Assembly (NCBI GenBank): GCA_021773795.1
Contig: JAJFJT010000036.1
Location: 62,001 to 126,000 of the forward strand
DNA: 64,000 bases
Direction: 5' to 3'
Source of the DNA: Gammaproteobacteria bacterium
GTDB taxonomy: Bacteria; Pseudomonadota; Gammaproteobacteria; HK1
Shown: positions 50,613-61,181 of the stretch, one piece after another
Numbering within the stretch: position 1 is the first letter of the stretch
Layout: the number at the start of each line of letters is the position of its first letter
Notes under the pieces: model-generated
Databases searched by the model: none
What the model was told of the DNA's origin: nothing
What the model saw: only the letters and a program-made list of their open reading frames with translations
Translations under genes and position numbers: made by a program

Positions 50613-51299
50613 CTACAAGACACGAACATCTTCGACGAACATGTACTTCGCGCCCGGTATATAGGCATCTAGCCTATTTTTTATTTCTGTGAAAGCTTCG
50701 TAGTTTCTGAATTCTACGTAGAATACCGCTTCAGCGTGTCCATCGCCTTGATCGTACCGCTTTAGTGAGACAGCGTTGCATTTAGCCTTAAGCATTTCGG
50801 CTAAATTATCAATGTCGAATGAGTCACCAACAGCACCTGACGCTGTTAAATAAAAATTCCACGTTCTATCATTCTTTTTCACCGTGCGGCGGTATGCAAC
50901 AAAGCAGAGTAGAGCGAGAAAAAATGCAGTTACAGTCACCAGCCTCTGATCTGCACCAAACCCTAGTCCAATTGCAATTGATAAAAATAGGAACGCCAAT
51001 TCTTCTGGCTCTTTAATTGCAGCCCTAAAACGAACAATTGATAGTGCACCGACAAGTCCCAGCGACAGCGCAAGTGAACTCTTAACTACGGTAATTACCA
51101 GAGTAGTCGTTACTGCCAACAATACAAAAACATTTGCAAGTGAGTGTCTGTTTGACTGGCTTGCACCATAGGAAATGTAAAACCAACTAAGAATTGCAGC
51201 CAATATCGCAGCTAAAACTACGTTAGAGAGAAGCACAAAAAGGTTTATAGTTCCCGTTTCGGAAGAGAGAAATTGATTGAAATCTTGAAGACTATTCAC
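50613..51299 (-). CDS. DUF4956 membrane protein
   Basis: A 228-residue protein with four predicted membrane helices in the first 140 residues, including the family block SLALSLGLVGALSIVRFRAAIKEPEELAFLF, and a soluble C-terminal domain of about 85 residues. Function is unknown. DUF4956 genes often accompany VTC-domain and CotH-type genes, which is what the island shows. It is the first gene of the reconstructed operon. The upstream 500 bases hold no clear promoter. Confidence 0.8.
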   Translation of the reverse strand: MNSLQDFNQFLSSETGTINLFVLLSNVVLAAILAAILSWFYISYGASQSNRHSLANVFVLLAVTTTLVITVVKSSLALSLGLVGALSIVRFRAAIKEPEELAFLFLSIAIGLGFGADQRLVTVTAFFLALLCFVAYRRTVKKNDRTWNFYLTASGAVGDSFDIDNLAEMLKAKCNAVSLKRYDQGDGHAEAVFYVEFRNYEAFTEIKNRLDAYIPGAKYMFVEDVRVL

Positions 51300-51809
51300 C
51301 GAACAAATCTTCCAAACAGAGGCCGAAAATTAGGCATATAGCACCATGTAAGTTTTATAAGCTGAATCAGCATTTCTTGTACAGGGAAAGTATTCGTACA
51401 TAATTATCTGTCTCCCCTCGTTGAACGAGTAACACGGGAGGGTCAAAATGCGTCACCCACGATTCCCGCCATTGTTTCTAGTACCCGCCCCTTTCGCAAC
51501 TACTGGTTTTATGAGGACTAATCTTCCGCCAGTTTAGCGGACCAGTCACTAGCGACTTAATAGCCGCGCGCAGGATTTATCTGCTAAGCACAGCCCCAGC
51601 AACACCCCTTCCCGTATCGTCATGCTCACTGGAATTACCAAGTGCGCCGCCTATGCGAGGGCATGACGCTCCGCACAGCCAAAAGGAAGGCGCTGGCGCT
51701 ACTATACGCTACTATAAGCTATACGTGCGACACGCGGGCAACGTAAAGACTGAGCTTACACCGGTTCACCCTTAACCTCCTGAAACAAAACACCACAGCC
51801 AAAGCTAGC
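51300..51809. other. Non-coding stretch at the right edge of the island
   Basis: No gene is supported here. From about 51749 a frame leads into copy B of the repeat and reads LSLHRFTLNLLKQNTTAK, which looks like the end of a transposase. A short direct repeat of GCTACTATA occurs near 51695-51715. Confidence 0.4.
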
Positions 51810-51906
51810 TTGAGGCGAACACGTAAAATTGCAGCCATGGAAGACCAATTGTGCCCTGACATTATGGATAGGATTTATTATGCTCTCACCCTGCCGACAG
51901 ACTTCT
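51810..51906 (+). repeat. Copy B of the 97-bp inverted repeat
   Basis: The partner of 44110-44206 in opposite orientation. Here the shared frame stays open through DIMDRIYYALTLPTDF to a TGA at 51907. The two copies bracket the DUF4956-CotH-VTC island and its IS elements. Confidence 0.75.
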
Positions 51907-52041
51907 GAAGACGATGGACTAGCCTGCGCCACGGCCAGGGGTGAAAAAATATCTGTACGTCCTGGCGGCATCCCTCAGCAGCGTAACTTATACTCTTGCC
52001 AGATCTCGGGCTAATATGGGCCACACAACTTGGACATCCCC

Positions 52042-52491
52042 ATGCAAAATTTTCACCTGATACTGCTCACCCTGGCCGTCTTTCTGCCCATGCAAGACGG
52101 CTTCGCTCGCATGTACAAATGGGTCGACGGCAACGGTGAGGTCCAGTATACCCAACACCCCCCAGTGGGGCGTAGCGCTACAGAGATCAAGGCACATGCC
52201 TCCCCCGTCCGCGATGAGGATGCCAAAAAGCAGTTGGAGGCATTGCATGAAAAGGCCGAAGAGCAACGACTGGAACGAAAGCTGGGCACGGAAAAAGCCG
52301 CTCGGCTCAAAAAGACCAAAGAAGATAAAAAGAAAAATTGTCTGACGGCCCGCAAGAATCTTGAGGTATTAAAGACCGCGCCGAGGATACGCGACAAGAA
52401 CACCGGCGGAGAATTCGTCTATCTCGATGAAAAGACTCGCCAGAAACGCCTTGACGCTACCCGGCAACAGATTAAAGAGAACTGCAAGTAG
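52042..52491 (+). CDS. DUF4124-domain exported protein
   Basis: A 149-residue protein with a signal peptide (residues 1-21, ending near MQDGFA). A short DUF4124 domain (RMYKWVDGNGEVQYTQHPP) follows, and then a long charged coiled coil rich in Lys and Glu. Probably periplasmic; function unknown. ATG 52042 is preferred because the hydrophobic leader begins there. It lies 30 bases before proS. Confidence 0.8.
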   Translation: MQNFHLILLTLAVFLPMQDGFARMYKWVDGNGEVQYTQHPPVGRSATEIKAHASPVRDEDAKKQLEALHEKAEEQRLERKLGTEKAARLKKTKEDKKKNCLTARKNLEVLKTAPRIRDKNTGGEFVYLDEKTRQKRLDATRQQIKENCK

Positions 52492-52521
52492 CACCCTCTC
52501 CCCTATACAAGGTTTCGACCC

Positions 52522-54246
52522 ATGCGTACCACCCGACTTCTCCTGGCCACCGTCAAGGAGGTACCCGCTGACGCGGAAGTAATAAGCCATCAACTCATGT
52601 TGCGTGCGGGCATGATCCGCAAGCTCGCTGCCGGCCTCTATACTTGGCTGCCCCTGGGATTGCGTGTGTTGCGCAAGGTCGAGGCCATCGTGCGAGAGGA
52701 AATGGACCAGGCAGGCGCCCAGGAAGTATTGATGCCCGCCATCCAGCCGGCTGAGCTGTGGCAGGAATCCGGGCGTTGGGGAGAGTTTGGCCCCGAGCTG
52801 CTGCGCCTTCACGATCGCCATCAGCGGGAATTTTGCGTTGGCCCCACCCACGAAGAGGTGATCACCGACATGGTGCGGCGGGAGATCCGCAGTTATAAGC
52901 AGCTACCCAGTAATTTCTACCAGATTCAGACTAAGTTCCGGGACGAAACCCGCCCCCGCTTCGGGGTCATGCGCGCACGCGAATTCCTCATGAAGGATGC
53001 CTATTCCTTCGATTTGGATAAAGAAGGTCTGGACCAGAGCTATCAAACCATGCGCACGGCCTACACCCGCATCTTCAGCCGCACCGGCCTGGACTTCCGC
53101 GTGGTCAAGGCGGACACTGGCGCCATTGGCGGCAGTGGCTCGGAAGAATTTCACGTGCTTGCCGACTCTGGCGAAGACGCCATCGCCTTCAGCAGCGAAG
53201 GCGATTATGCCGCGAATATCGAGATGGCAGCGACGGTTCCGTCCACCGAGACCCGTACCGCCGCCACTGCAACGCTCGCGGAACAGGCCACCCCGGGGGT
53301 GCAAAGCATCGAGGAGGTGAGCAACTTCCTCGAAGTGCCGGCAACACGCTGCCTCAAGACCCTGCTGGTGGAAGGAGTCGACGATCAGCTGGTAGCTCTG
53401 GTGCTGCGCGGCGATCACCAGCTCAATCTCATCAAGGCGGGAAAACACCCGTTGATAGCATCACCCGTCACCCTGGCCGCCGAGGAGCAAGTTCGGGCAG
53501 CCACCGGTGCCAGCCCTGGCTCTATTGGACCCATCGGGCTCAGCATCCCGGTGATTGCCGATTACGCCGCCCTGGAGGCGGTCGATTTCGTCTGCGGCGC
53601 CAATGTCGATGGCCAGCATTTGAGTGGAGCGAACTGGGAACGTGATCTGCCACTCGCCGAGGGCACCGATCTGCGTAATGTGGTGGACGGCGATCCCAGC
53701 CCCGATGGCCGTGGCACCCTCGCCATTGCCCGCGGCATCGAGGTAGGACACATCTTTCAGCTGGGCACCAAATACAGTGAGGCCATGAACGCAGTCTGCC
53801 TGGACGAATCGGGCAAGGCCGTCGCTCTCAGCATGGGCTGTTATGGCATCGGGGTCTCGCGGGTGGTCGCCGCCGCTATTGAGCAGAACCACGATGCCAA
53901 AGGCATTACCTGGCCCACCGCTATCGCGCCATTTCAGGTGGCCTTGCTGCCCATGAATATGCACAAATCCACGCGTCTGAAGGCCGCCATGGAAGAGCTC
54001 TACAGTGAGCTTTGTGATGCCGGCATTGAAGTGCTATTTGATGATCGCCGGGTGCGCCCCGGGGTAATGTTTGCCGATGCCGAACTCATCGGCATCCCCC
54101 ACCGTATCGTTCTCGGTGACCGCGGCCTCGACGCAGGGACGGCGGAATACAAAGGCCGCCGCGATGAGGAAAACACCGAAATCCCCCTGGCTGAGGTGGT
54201 CACTTGGGTCGGTAAACGCATCGCCTCGGAGTTAACCGAGAGTTAG
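52522..54246 (+). CDS. proS: Prolyl-tRNA synthetase
   Basis: A 574-residue bacterial-type class II synthetase that charges tRNA-Pro. Catalytic motifs are [32 protein letters not shown] and [22 protein letters not shown] YbaK-like editing domain is inserted at about 225-390. The anticodon-binding domain ends the protein. Length is normal. It overlaps the end of the convergent kinase gene by four bases. Confidence 0.97.
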   Translation: MRTTRLLLATVKEVPADAEVISHQLMLRAGMIRKLAAGLYTWLPLGLRVLRKVEAIVREEMDQAGAQEVLMPAIQPAELWQESGRWGEFGPELLRLHDRHQREFCVGPTHEEVITDMVRREIRSYKQLPSNFYQIQTKFRDETRPRFGVMRAREFLMKDAYSFDLDKEGLDQSYQTMRTAYTRIFSRTGLDFRVVKADTGAIGGSGSEEFHVLADSGEDAIAFSSEGDYAANIEMAATVPSTETRTAATATLAEQATPGVQSIEEVSNFLEVPATRCLKTLLVEGVDDQLVALVLRGDHQLNLIKAGKHPLIASPVTLAAEEQVRAATGASPGSIGPIGLSIPVIADYAALEAVDFVCGANVDGQHLSGANWERDLPLAEGTDLRNVVDGDPSPDGRGTLAIARGIEVGHIFQLGTKYSEAMNAVCLDESGKAVALSMGCYGIGVSRVVAAAIEQNHDAKGITWPTAIAPFQVALLPMNMHKSTRLKAAMEELYSELCDAGIEVLFDDRRVRPGVMFADAELIGIPHRIVLGDRGLDAGTAEYKGRRDEENTEIPLAEVVTWVGKRIASELTES

Positions 54247-55664
54247 GATTCCTTCCCAAGTTTGCGGGCAATGGTTAACAGACCGTCCTCATCGCCAACA
54301 TTGCCCGGGAAGACCACATAAGACAGTCCGGGAAAACGGCTTTCCGCCCCCAGCTTCCACACCGGCACGCCCGGCAGAATCTGCCCTGGCACCAAGGCAC
54401 GCTTAACCTCCAGGCCCAGGGTAGCCAAATCGCTGGAGGTAATACCACCCTTGGCTACCAGATAGCGCGGTCGCGTGTTTATCCCCCGCAGGATCGCCAC
54501 CAGGCCACTGGAAACGCGCTGACTGATGTCCAGATTGGCCTCCTTGCCAGCCACCGTATGCAATAAACGTCCAGTATAGATCACCACATCCTGACCCGCC
54601 TTCAGGGCCTGCGCAGCAGCCACGGCAACGCGCTGGATTTCCTGCTCTCGAGAAGCCTCTTCCAATAGCTTCTTCACCTCAATTTCCAATGCCAAACAGG
54701 GCCAGGCCGCCAGTAGCACTTCCAACTGTGCGGTGGTTTTTGGCACATGGGAACCCACCATCATGAGACCACCGCCCGGGCCCAGTTCCATTTCTGCCGG
54801 CCCCAGCAAAGCCCGGGGTTCAAGGCCGATACGTGCCGGCACAAAGGAGGCCGCGGTGCGGCACAGAAATCGCTTGCCACCAGTCTCCACTGCCAATAGA
54901 CCCAAACTAAAGACTTCGAGGTCACGCATGTGGGCGGCATTGACCACACACACCGCTCCACGTGGCAAGGCATCGAGCAGAGCGCTGACCCGCTCCGGGC
55001 CACCACCGCGCAGATCCTCAATGGAGATAGAAACGACATCGCTAGCCGCCACTCGCCCCTCGGTCTTTTCCTCCACCCAGGCACACAAATTGGAGGCCTT
55101 GAAGCTAAAGGCCGGGTCGCGGGCAAAAGCCGTTTCCCCCGCCGGGACAAAGCGGCCCGCCTCGTCCACATAGTGCACATCGGCAACGGTATAGCGTCCC
55201 CCTTCCAGAAAAAATGGAATCAGGATCCAGGCATGAAAGGGGTCACCCAAACCCTCTGCCAGTGCCTCCACCTCTCCAGGGAAGTGCCCACGCAGGGTAG
55301 AATCACTGCGACTTACCACGGCAAAATCCTGCCCCGTTTGTGCCGCTGCCTCAGCCAGATTGGCCGCCACATCAAGAGTCAACGCACGCGCCTCGACCAG
55401 GGGCAGACCACGAGAATTGGTGAGGATATAAAAGGCAGGGTAATCACCCGCCAGTTCCGCCGCCAGACTATCCACAGACCAGTCACATAGCACTGGCAAA
55501 TCATGCACCGTCTGGCAACCCGTGGGATCGTCATCAAGCACCACCAACTTGCGCTGGCTCTCGCGTACCGCCTTGCGAATCGCCGGCAATAAATCTTCTA
55601 CAACCGGGGGTGGTAACGCCCCCAACACCTGTTCCCGGCTCATGCAACTTACTTCTGCTGTCAT
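54243..55664 (-). CDS. Four-carbon acid sugar kinase family protein (DUF1537)
   Basis: A 473-residue kinase of the OtnK/DtnK type that phosphorylates four-carbon sugar acids such as threonate or erythronate. The N-terminal substrate domain has [30 protein letters not shown] and [13 protein letters not shown]. The C-terminal ATP domain has [14 protein letters not shown] and [13 protein letters not shown]. The usual partners (a PdxA2-like dehydrogenase, an aldolase, a regulator) are not adjacent, so the physiological substrate stays open. It lies 11 bases after the acylphosphatase gene. Confidence 0.85.
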   Translation of the reverse strand: MTAEVSCMSREQVLGALPPPVVEDLLPAIRKAVRESQRKLVVLDDDPTGCQTVHDLPVLCDWSVDSLAAELAGDYPAFYILTNSRGLPLVEARALTLDVAANLAEAAAQTGQDFAVVSRSDSTLRGHFPGEVEALAEGLGDPFHAWILIPFFLEGGRYTVADVHYVDEAGRFVPAGETAFARDPAFSFKASNLCAWVEEKTEGRVAASDVVSISIEDLRGGGPERVSALLDALPRGAVCVVNAAHMRDLEVFSLGLLAVETGGKRFLCRTAASFVPARIGLEPRALLGPAEMELGPGGGLMMVGSHVPKTTAQLEVLLAAWPCLALEIEVKKLLEEASREQEIQRVAVAAAQALKAGQDVVIYTGRLLHTVAGKEANLDISQRVSSGLVAILRGINTRPRYLVAKGGITSSDLATLGLEVKRALVPGQILPGVPVWKLGAESRFPGLSYVVFPGNVGDEDGLLTIARKLGKES

Positions 55665-55675
55665 CTTGCCCTTCC

Positions 55676-55954
55676 CTAAGAGATGGAAAAATCTTCAGGG
55701 GCCGAAGCACCCACAACATCCTGACAATCGAGCTGGTCAACACGGGCTGCGGCAGGCCCATGGCGCAACCAGGCACACAAGACCCGTACCGCGGTGGCTT
55801 CACCACAGGCCAATACCTCCACCCGACCGTCCCGAAGATTATTGGCATGCCCACCAAGCCCGAGCTCTAACGCCTTTTGACGAGTCGATGCACGGAAATA
55901 CACTCCCTGCACCCGCCCTCCCACCAAACACCGTCGACACGTCACTTCGCTCAT
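55676..55954 (-). CDS. acyP: Acylphosphatase
   Basis: A 92-residue enzyme that hydrolyses acyl phosphates. The phosphate-binding Arg is in VGGRVQGVYFRAS, and the catalytic Asn in GLGGHANNLRDGRVEV. The fold and length are standard. It is first in a two-gene unit with the DUF1537 kinase. Confidence 0.92.
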   Translation of the reverse strand: MSEVTCRRCLVGGRVQGVYFRASTRQKALELGLGGHANNLRDGRVEVLACGEATAVRVLCAWLRHGPAAARVDQLDCQDVVGASAPEDFSIS

Positions 55955-56071
55955 AAACCCACCACATCAGCAATGCATAGAGGAAAATTATAACCTCGGA
56001 TTCCAGGATTATTTTCACCTTCAGAGAGAATTCTGCGAGAATCGTAAATCCAAGACCTTTCAGGATATTCC

Positions 56072-57685
56072 ATGGACCTAAACATCCGCCTGCCGCAGGT
56101 GAGCGCCGAGATCGATCCCGAGGTTGAGGTTCGGTCCGTCTACGTGGAGGAATGGGTCGATGCATTGCCCTATGCCAATCCCGGAGTGCTGATACACGAA
56201 CTACAGGGTGCACTTCACAAATTTAACCGCTCCCCGCTAAAACCAGGCCTGCGCTTCGAGCTACTCGAGCACTACCGCCAGCCCTGCCTCCATCTGCTGG
56301 AAAATCGGGAAATGGAGACCTCTGGATCCTCTGCCGGCACCTTTGAAAAGACTCGCTCAGAAACCGGTGAGCTACGCAAACTGCTGGCCGAACTGGCTAA
56401 TGGTTACAAACGGGCACTCAGCGACAGCCGGTCAGCCCGTGGCCTGTGGGGGAAAAACAAAACCCTCGCTGCGGCCACCCAGCGGAGCATCCATTGTCTG
56501 GTCAACGAGCAACTGCTTTGTTTTGAACAATACCACCCGGTTCCCGCCATCCTCTGGCGTGAACTAGGTAGGCTGTGGGCTTTTGCCGAGCAATCCGGCT
56601 TCCATCAGCAAGCCGGAAAGGCAGATAAGGCCCATCCGGGCGCACACCTGAGTGCGGATAATCTCTACAAGCAGATTTTGCTCTGCAGCCTGGTAAACCC
56701 CTGCCATCTTGCCTATGGAGAGGTGTGGGGTGTCTTTCGCTTACTGATGAGCTGCGCGGACAGAGCCGTCTTCCAGACAAAAAATCCAGCCGATAAATTC
56801 ACCGGCCTGTTTCTGGTTCCCACCAATGGAGACGCCCCCAGCCCTTGCCGTGAAACCCCCACTGCAATGGATGTTGGCCTTCTGCTTGATACCAACCCAC
56901 TACTGACGGCACTCCGTTCCCAGCTTGAACTGCCTCCCGAAAATCTTGCTGCGGGAACTCACGCACTGCTACAACACCTGGCACGCGCCTTTAGCCTGCC
57001 GCCACAGCGGCATCTGCCCCGTTCTGCCAGCAAAGGAGAGGTCTTGATCGCCAGTGGCCTCAGCACCCTGCACCATTACCTGGGCGGCACGCCGACGAAC
57101 ACGAAAACCCTCGATGCTGCCCCGGGCAGTGAACACAACTCAGAGGCAGAAGGCGACGACAATATTGAAATCGGCCTGCCCGACAATGAATTCGTCTCCG
57201 CTACCGCGACCCATAGCTACACCACGGAATCCTGGGAGATAAGCAACGAGGGCCCGGGCGGGGTAGGGATGCTGCGCCGACTTTCTCCAGGCATCACCCC
57301 GCGAGTCGGAGAGTTAGTAGGCATACGCATCCAGCAGGAAAAACGCTGGGGCATCGGAGTGGTGCGGTGGCTCAATATTAGTGAGGATGAGGTTCATCAG
57401 GCCGGGATCCAATTCCTTGGAAAAAAGGCCCGGGCAGTCCTGCTCTACCCGGCAGATTCCCGGCAGTCGACTGCAAACCAACTGCCGGGACTGGTACTGG
57501 CAGCAGCGGATAATTCAGGGAAGCCCACCCTGCTCATTCCCGCCGGCATCTATGCTGCCGAACGTCCGATGACGGTAGCAACGGATAAGGGCACCACCCA
57601 TCGCATTGTGCTGGAACGCTGCCTGGACAACAGTGGCAATTATGAACGCGTGGACTATCGCGCCGCCAAGAGTGTAGAAAATTAA
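56072..57685 (+). CDS. PilZ-like domain protein
   Basis: A 537-residue cytoplasmic protein with no membrane segment. The first about 330 residues are helical and unlike any family I can name. The C-terminal part from about 385 (SYTTESWEISNEGPGGVGMLR; GIRIQQEKRWGIGVVRWLNISEDEVHQAGIQFLG) has the beta-barrel pattern of PilZ domains, but the RxxxR c-di-GMP motif is not obvious. It may be a c-di-GMP effector or a non-binding relative. The window also encodes a c-di-GMP enzyme at its left end. Confidence 0.6.
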   Translation: MDLNIRLPQVSAEIDPEVEVRSVYVEEWVDALPYANPGVLIHELQGALHKFNRSPLKPGLRFELLEHYRQPCLHLLENREMETSGSSAGTFEKTRSETGELRKLLAELANGYKRALSDSRSARGLWGKNKTLAAATQRSIHCLVNEQLLCFEQYHPVPAILWRELGRLWAFAEQSGFHQQAGKADKAHPGAHLSADNLYKQILLCSLVNPCHLAYGEVWGVFRLLMSCADRAVFQTKNPADKFTGLFLVPTNGDAPSPCRETPTAMDVGLLLDTNPLLTALRSQLELPPENLAAGTHALLQHLARAFSLPPQRHLPRSASKGEVLIASGLSTLHHYLGGTPTNTKTLDAAPGSEHNSEAEGDDNIEIGLPDNEFVSATATHSYTTESWEISNEGPGGVGMLRRLSPGITPRVGELVGIRIQQEKRWGIGVVRWLNISEDEVHQAGIQFLGKKARAVLLYPADSRQSTANQLPGLVLAAADNSGKPTLLIPAGIYAAERPMTVATDKGTTHRIVLERCLDNSGNYERVDYRAAKSVEN

Positions 57686-57687
57686 AG

Positions 57688-57850
57688 GAACCTCTATTTA
57701 CTAAGGGGTACTTCTAAAAACTCAAGTTTCCAGGCAAGACAAGGCATGAGTGAAAAAGTTGAGTGCAGCAACTATTTGATATGTAAGCGAAACTTCTTTT
57801 CAAGAAACGCCGTATTGCGACGAAAATGGTGCTTTTAGAGGTGCCCTAAG
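57688..57850. repeat. MITE-like non-coding element
   Basis: A 163-base stretch without a gene. The left end GGAACCTCTA and the right end TAGAGGTGCC are inverted, and a second inner pair (GGGGTACTTCTAAAA and TTTTAGAGGTGCCC) strengthens the pattern. The right end is similar to bases 3459-3482. Termini with no coding capacity suggest a miniature element moved by a transposase elsewhere. Confidence 0.5.
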
Positions 57851-57890
57851 GTGCCTGCGCGGCACAGGGAGGGGGTTTTTAGAGCCCCCC

Positions 57891-58367
57891 TTAAGGGGTC
57901 TTCCGGATTCCCCGAGATACCCGCCCCATCAGGGCCTGAACTTCGGCTGCTATTCGCCGCAATTTTTTCAGCTCCCCTGCCCTTGCTGCCTGGCGCGCCT
58001 TGGATAAGCGCTCCTCCGCAGCGTGGACATCCAACCCCTGTTGCTGGCCTTTAGCCACGACTTGGGTCGCTGTAACCAAAACTTCACTTATCGCACGCGC
58101 AACCAACGCAGTCTCCCTTGCTGCCAAGGCTTTGGCCCGAGCATCGCCATAAGCCTGTTTACCCAAATCCGAGCGTGCGCCCGCAAGCAGAGACTCGGCT
58201 TGTTCCAGCCTATCCGGGGTATGGCTGCTGGCTCCAACCATCCGCGCTGCCTGAATCGCCTGGCGGGCATCACTCATCTCTTGAGTTGGTGCCACGGCAC
58301 AGGCCACCAGTAACAGCACACAGCCGACTACCGAGAAGCGCATCAACAGGTTCCGCAGGATGAGCAT
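57891..58367 (-). CDS. DUF4398-type lipoprotein
   Basis: About 158 residues with an N-terminal lipoprotein signal (SVVGCVLLLVACAVAP, Cys as lipid site). The helical, Ala-rich repeat region is typical of DUF4398 (DARQAIQAARMVGA; RLEQAESLLAGARSDLGKQAYGDARAKALAA). Probably anchored to a cell-envelope membrane. Starts at 58367 or 58343 are both possible. A CCCC-TTAA-GGGG palindrome just past the stop could be part of a terminator. Confidence 0.75.
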   Translation of the reverse strand: MLILRNLLMRFSVVGCVLLLVACAVAPTQEMSDARQAIQAARMVGASSHTPDRLEQAESLLAGARSDLGKQAYGDARAKALAARETALVARAISEVLVTATQVVAKGQQQGLDVHAAEERLSKARQAARAGELKKLRRIAAEVQALMGRVSRGIRKTP

Positions 58368-58479
58368 AGAGGGGTTCCGGAAAAGAAAGCTATAATCCGC
58401 CGGCACGCTAGCATCGCCTTCGAAGAACTGTCAATACGATCTGGCGGATCCCCGGCCAATACCGAACAGAGGACTAAAA

Positions 58480-58827
58480 ATGAGTGTCACCATCTTTCAC
58501 AATCCGCGTTGCAGCAAGTCTCGCCAGACCCTGAAATTGCTGCAAGACCAGGATATCGAGCTGGAAATCGTCGAATATCTCAAGACCCCCCCGACCACGG
58601 AACGACTGGAAGAGATTCTCGGCCTGCTGGGCATGGATCCACGGCAACTGATGCGTACCGGAGAAAGCGTCTACCGGGAACAAAATCTGGGCGACGCATC
58701 ACTCTCTCGCTCCGCCCTGATTCAGGCCATGACCGATCATCCCATCCTCATCGAGCGCCCCATCGTGTTGGCAAACAACAAGGCCGCCCTGGGTCGCCCG
58801 CCCGAAAATGTGCTGGAGATCGTCTAG
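58480..58827 (+). CDS. ArsC-family (glutaredoxin-coupled) reductase-like protein
   Basis: A 115-residue thioredoxin-fold protein of the ArsC/YfgD family. It starts TIFHNPRCSKSRQTL with the active-site Cys, and has the anion-site arginine region HPILIERPIVL. Without other ars genes nearby a role in arsenate resistance is not assured. It is adjacent to wrbA with no gap. Confidence 0.85.
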   Translation: MSVTIFHNPRCSKSRQTLKLLQDQDIELEIVEYLKTPPTTERLEEILGLLGMDPRQLMRTGESVYREQNLGDASLSRSALIQAMTDHPILIERPIVLANNKAALGRPPENVLEIV

Positions 58828-59421
<594 letters not shown>

Positions 59422-59425
59422 AGTC

Positions 59426-60130
59426 CTAGTCCCCGAGCATTTCCTTCAGAAAGGGAATGGTGACCCGCCGCTGAGCGGCCAGGGAGCTCCGGTCAATGCT
59501 GTCGAGCAGGGCCAACAGCGAATGCAGATCCCGGCTTTGTCGGCGTAGCAGGTATCGCACCACCTCCGAAGACAGCGAAAAGCCGCGCTCCCGGGCGTGG
59601 GCCTGGAGTACCGCGCAGCGCTCGGCATCGTCCAGAACGGAAAGCCTGATCACCAAAGCTGCCGCCAACCGGGAAACTAAATCAGGCAGCCCACACCCCA
59701 GGGCAACAGGCGCATATTGCGCCGCAATGATGACGCGGGTATCCGTCGCCTCTGCCTGGTTGAGAAAGTGAAACAGCGCCTCCTCCCAGTCTGCTCGTCC
59801 CGCCACCCGTTCCAGCCCATCCAGACACACCAGTCGCAGTGAACTAAAACCCGACAACATGCCCGATCCCAGGGTATCTGCCTCGTGCAAGGGCAGATAA
59901 GCAGCGGCCCCTTGCGCCTCGCTAACCCGCCGACAGGCCGCCTCCATCAGGTGGCTCTTACCGGTTCCGGAAGCACCCCATAGATAGAGCAGCCCCTGGC
60001 TAGCGCCACTACATTGGGCCTCAACAGCGGCCACTGCCTCGCCATTAGCACCCACCACATAGTTTTCAAAGGAGGCACGGCTGGCGAGCCCCACAGCGAG
60101 TGGGAGCTGAGTCGGGCGCACATCGCTCAT
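59426..60130 (-). CDS. hda: DnaA regulatory inactivator Hda
   Basis: A 234-residue AAA+ protein that, with the loaded beta clamp, turns DnaA-ATP into DnaA-ADP after initiation. The N-terminal clamp-binding motif QLPLAVGL is present, then the Walker A GASGTGKSHLM and the sensor region, without a DNA-binding domain. It overlaps the PerM-like gene by four bases, as in other gammaproteobacteria. Confidence 0.92.
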   Translation of the reverse strand: MSDVRPTQLPLAVGLASRASFENYVVGANGEAVAAVEAQCSGASQGLLYLWGASGTGKSHLMEAACRRVSEAQGAAAYLPLHEADTLGSGMLSGFSSLRLVCLDGLERVAGRADWEEALFHFLNQAEATDTRVIIAAQYAPVALGCGLPDLVSRLAAALVIRLSVLDDAERCAVLQAHARERGFSLSSEVVRYLLRRQSRDLHSLLALLDSIDRSSLAAQRRVTIPFLKEMLGD

Positions 60131-61179
60131 GGTTGGTAATAACCGCTTTCGCGGTAAGCGCTATGCAGGTGGACAAGCAATACCATAATCACCGCGGCCA
60201 CGGGCAGCGCCAGCAGGATGCCGATAAAGCCGAATAGCTGGCCGCCGGCGAGCACCGCAAAGATCACCGCCACCGGATGCAGGCCTATACGCTCTCCCAC
60301 CAGACGAGGCGTTAAAAACATGCCTTCTGCCAATTGGCCCACCACAAAAACCAAACCGGCAAGCAACACCGGCTCCACGGCATGAAACTGAATGAAGGCG
60401 GCAATTGCGGCAAAGCTGAAACCCACCACCAGCCCCAGGTAGGGGACAAAACTCACCAGCCCCGCGGTGATACCAATGAGCAGCGCCAACTCGAGACCCA
60501 GCAACGCAAGTCCGGTGCTATAGATAACCGCTAACGCCATCATCACCAGCAGCTGGCCACGCAGAAACTCCGCCAATACCTGGTCCACCTCAGCCACCAC
60601 CGTGACTACCCGGGGCTCAATCTGACGCGGCAACAACCCCCGCAAATGCTGCATCAACACATCCCAGTCCCGCAGCAGATAGAAACTCACCACCGGAATC
60701 AGCACCAGATTGGCCATCCAGGCCAATAACATCATTCCAGACTGAGAGATCCCCGCCACTAGATTAAGTGCGAAGTTCCCCGCCTTTTGCCAATTCTGAG
60801 CCAATGCCTGGCGCAGTGCATCGAGCCCCGGCAACTCCCCTTCCAGCCCCAGCGTGGCAGAAATCCCCGGTAGCAGGTGACCTTGCACCCATTCCAGACA
60901 GGCCGGCAGGAGACGTAGAAAAGATAAAATCTGCTGCTGCAACAGCGGGACAAGAAACAACAGCAGCGATAATCCCAATAGACCGAAGATGACAAATACG
61001 CAGATCACCGCAAGGGTGCGGGAGGGATGGACTCGCTGCAAACGATCCACCAGCGGGTCCCCGAAATAGGCCAACAAACCAGCTATGGCAAAGGGCGTGA
61101 GCACCGGCGCCAGCAAATAAATGAGCCCGCCGACACTGGCAACGCCGGCCAGAATAAACCACCGTTGTGAGTCACTCAT
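60127..61179 (-). CDS. AI-2E/PerM-family membrane permease
   Basis: A 350-residue protein with about eight membrane helices and the family pattern ending in GILLALPVAAVIMVLLVH. The block LVPLLQQQILSFLRLLPACLEWV marks the long amphipathic loop. Relatives export varied small compounds; the substrate is unknown. M3 (61179) is taken as the start. It lies between the DUF2066 gene and hda, and purM, which often neighbours this trio, is not seen. Confidence 0.85.
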   Translation of the reverse strand: MSDSQRWFILAGVASVGGLIYLLAPVLTPFAIAGLLAYFGDPLVDRLQRVHPSRTLAVICVFVIFGLLGLSLLLFLVPLLQQQILSFLRLLPACLEWVQGHLLPGISATLGLEGELPGLDALRQALAQNWQKAGNFALNLVAGISQSGMMLLAWMANLVLIPVVSFYLLRDWDVLMQHLRGLLPRQIEPRVVTVVAEVDQVLAEFLRGQLLVMMALAVIYSTGLALLGLELALLIGITAGLVSFVPYLGLVVGFSFAAIAAFIQFHAVEPVLLAGLVFVVGQLAEGMFLTPRLVGERIGLHPVAVIFAVLAGGQLFGFIGILLALPVAAVIMVLLVHLHSAYRESGYYQP

Positions 61180-61181
61180 GC

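Noticed and set aside
51695..51715. Direct repeat of GCTACTATA as an attachment site
   Set aside because: Two nine-base copies next to each other, with no partner near the other island edge.
54930..55490. A 186-codon plus-strand frame inside the DUF1537 kinase gene
   Set aside because: It lies fully antisense to a clear kinase gene and has no protein-like motifs.
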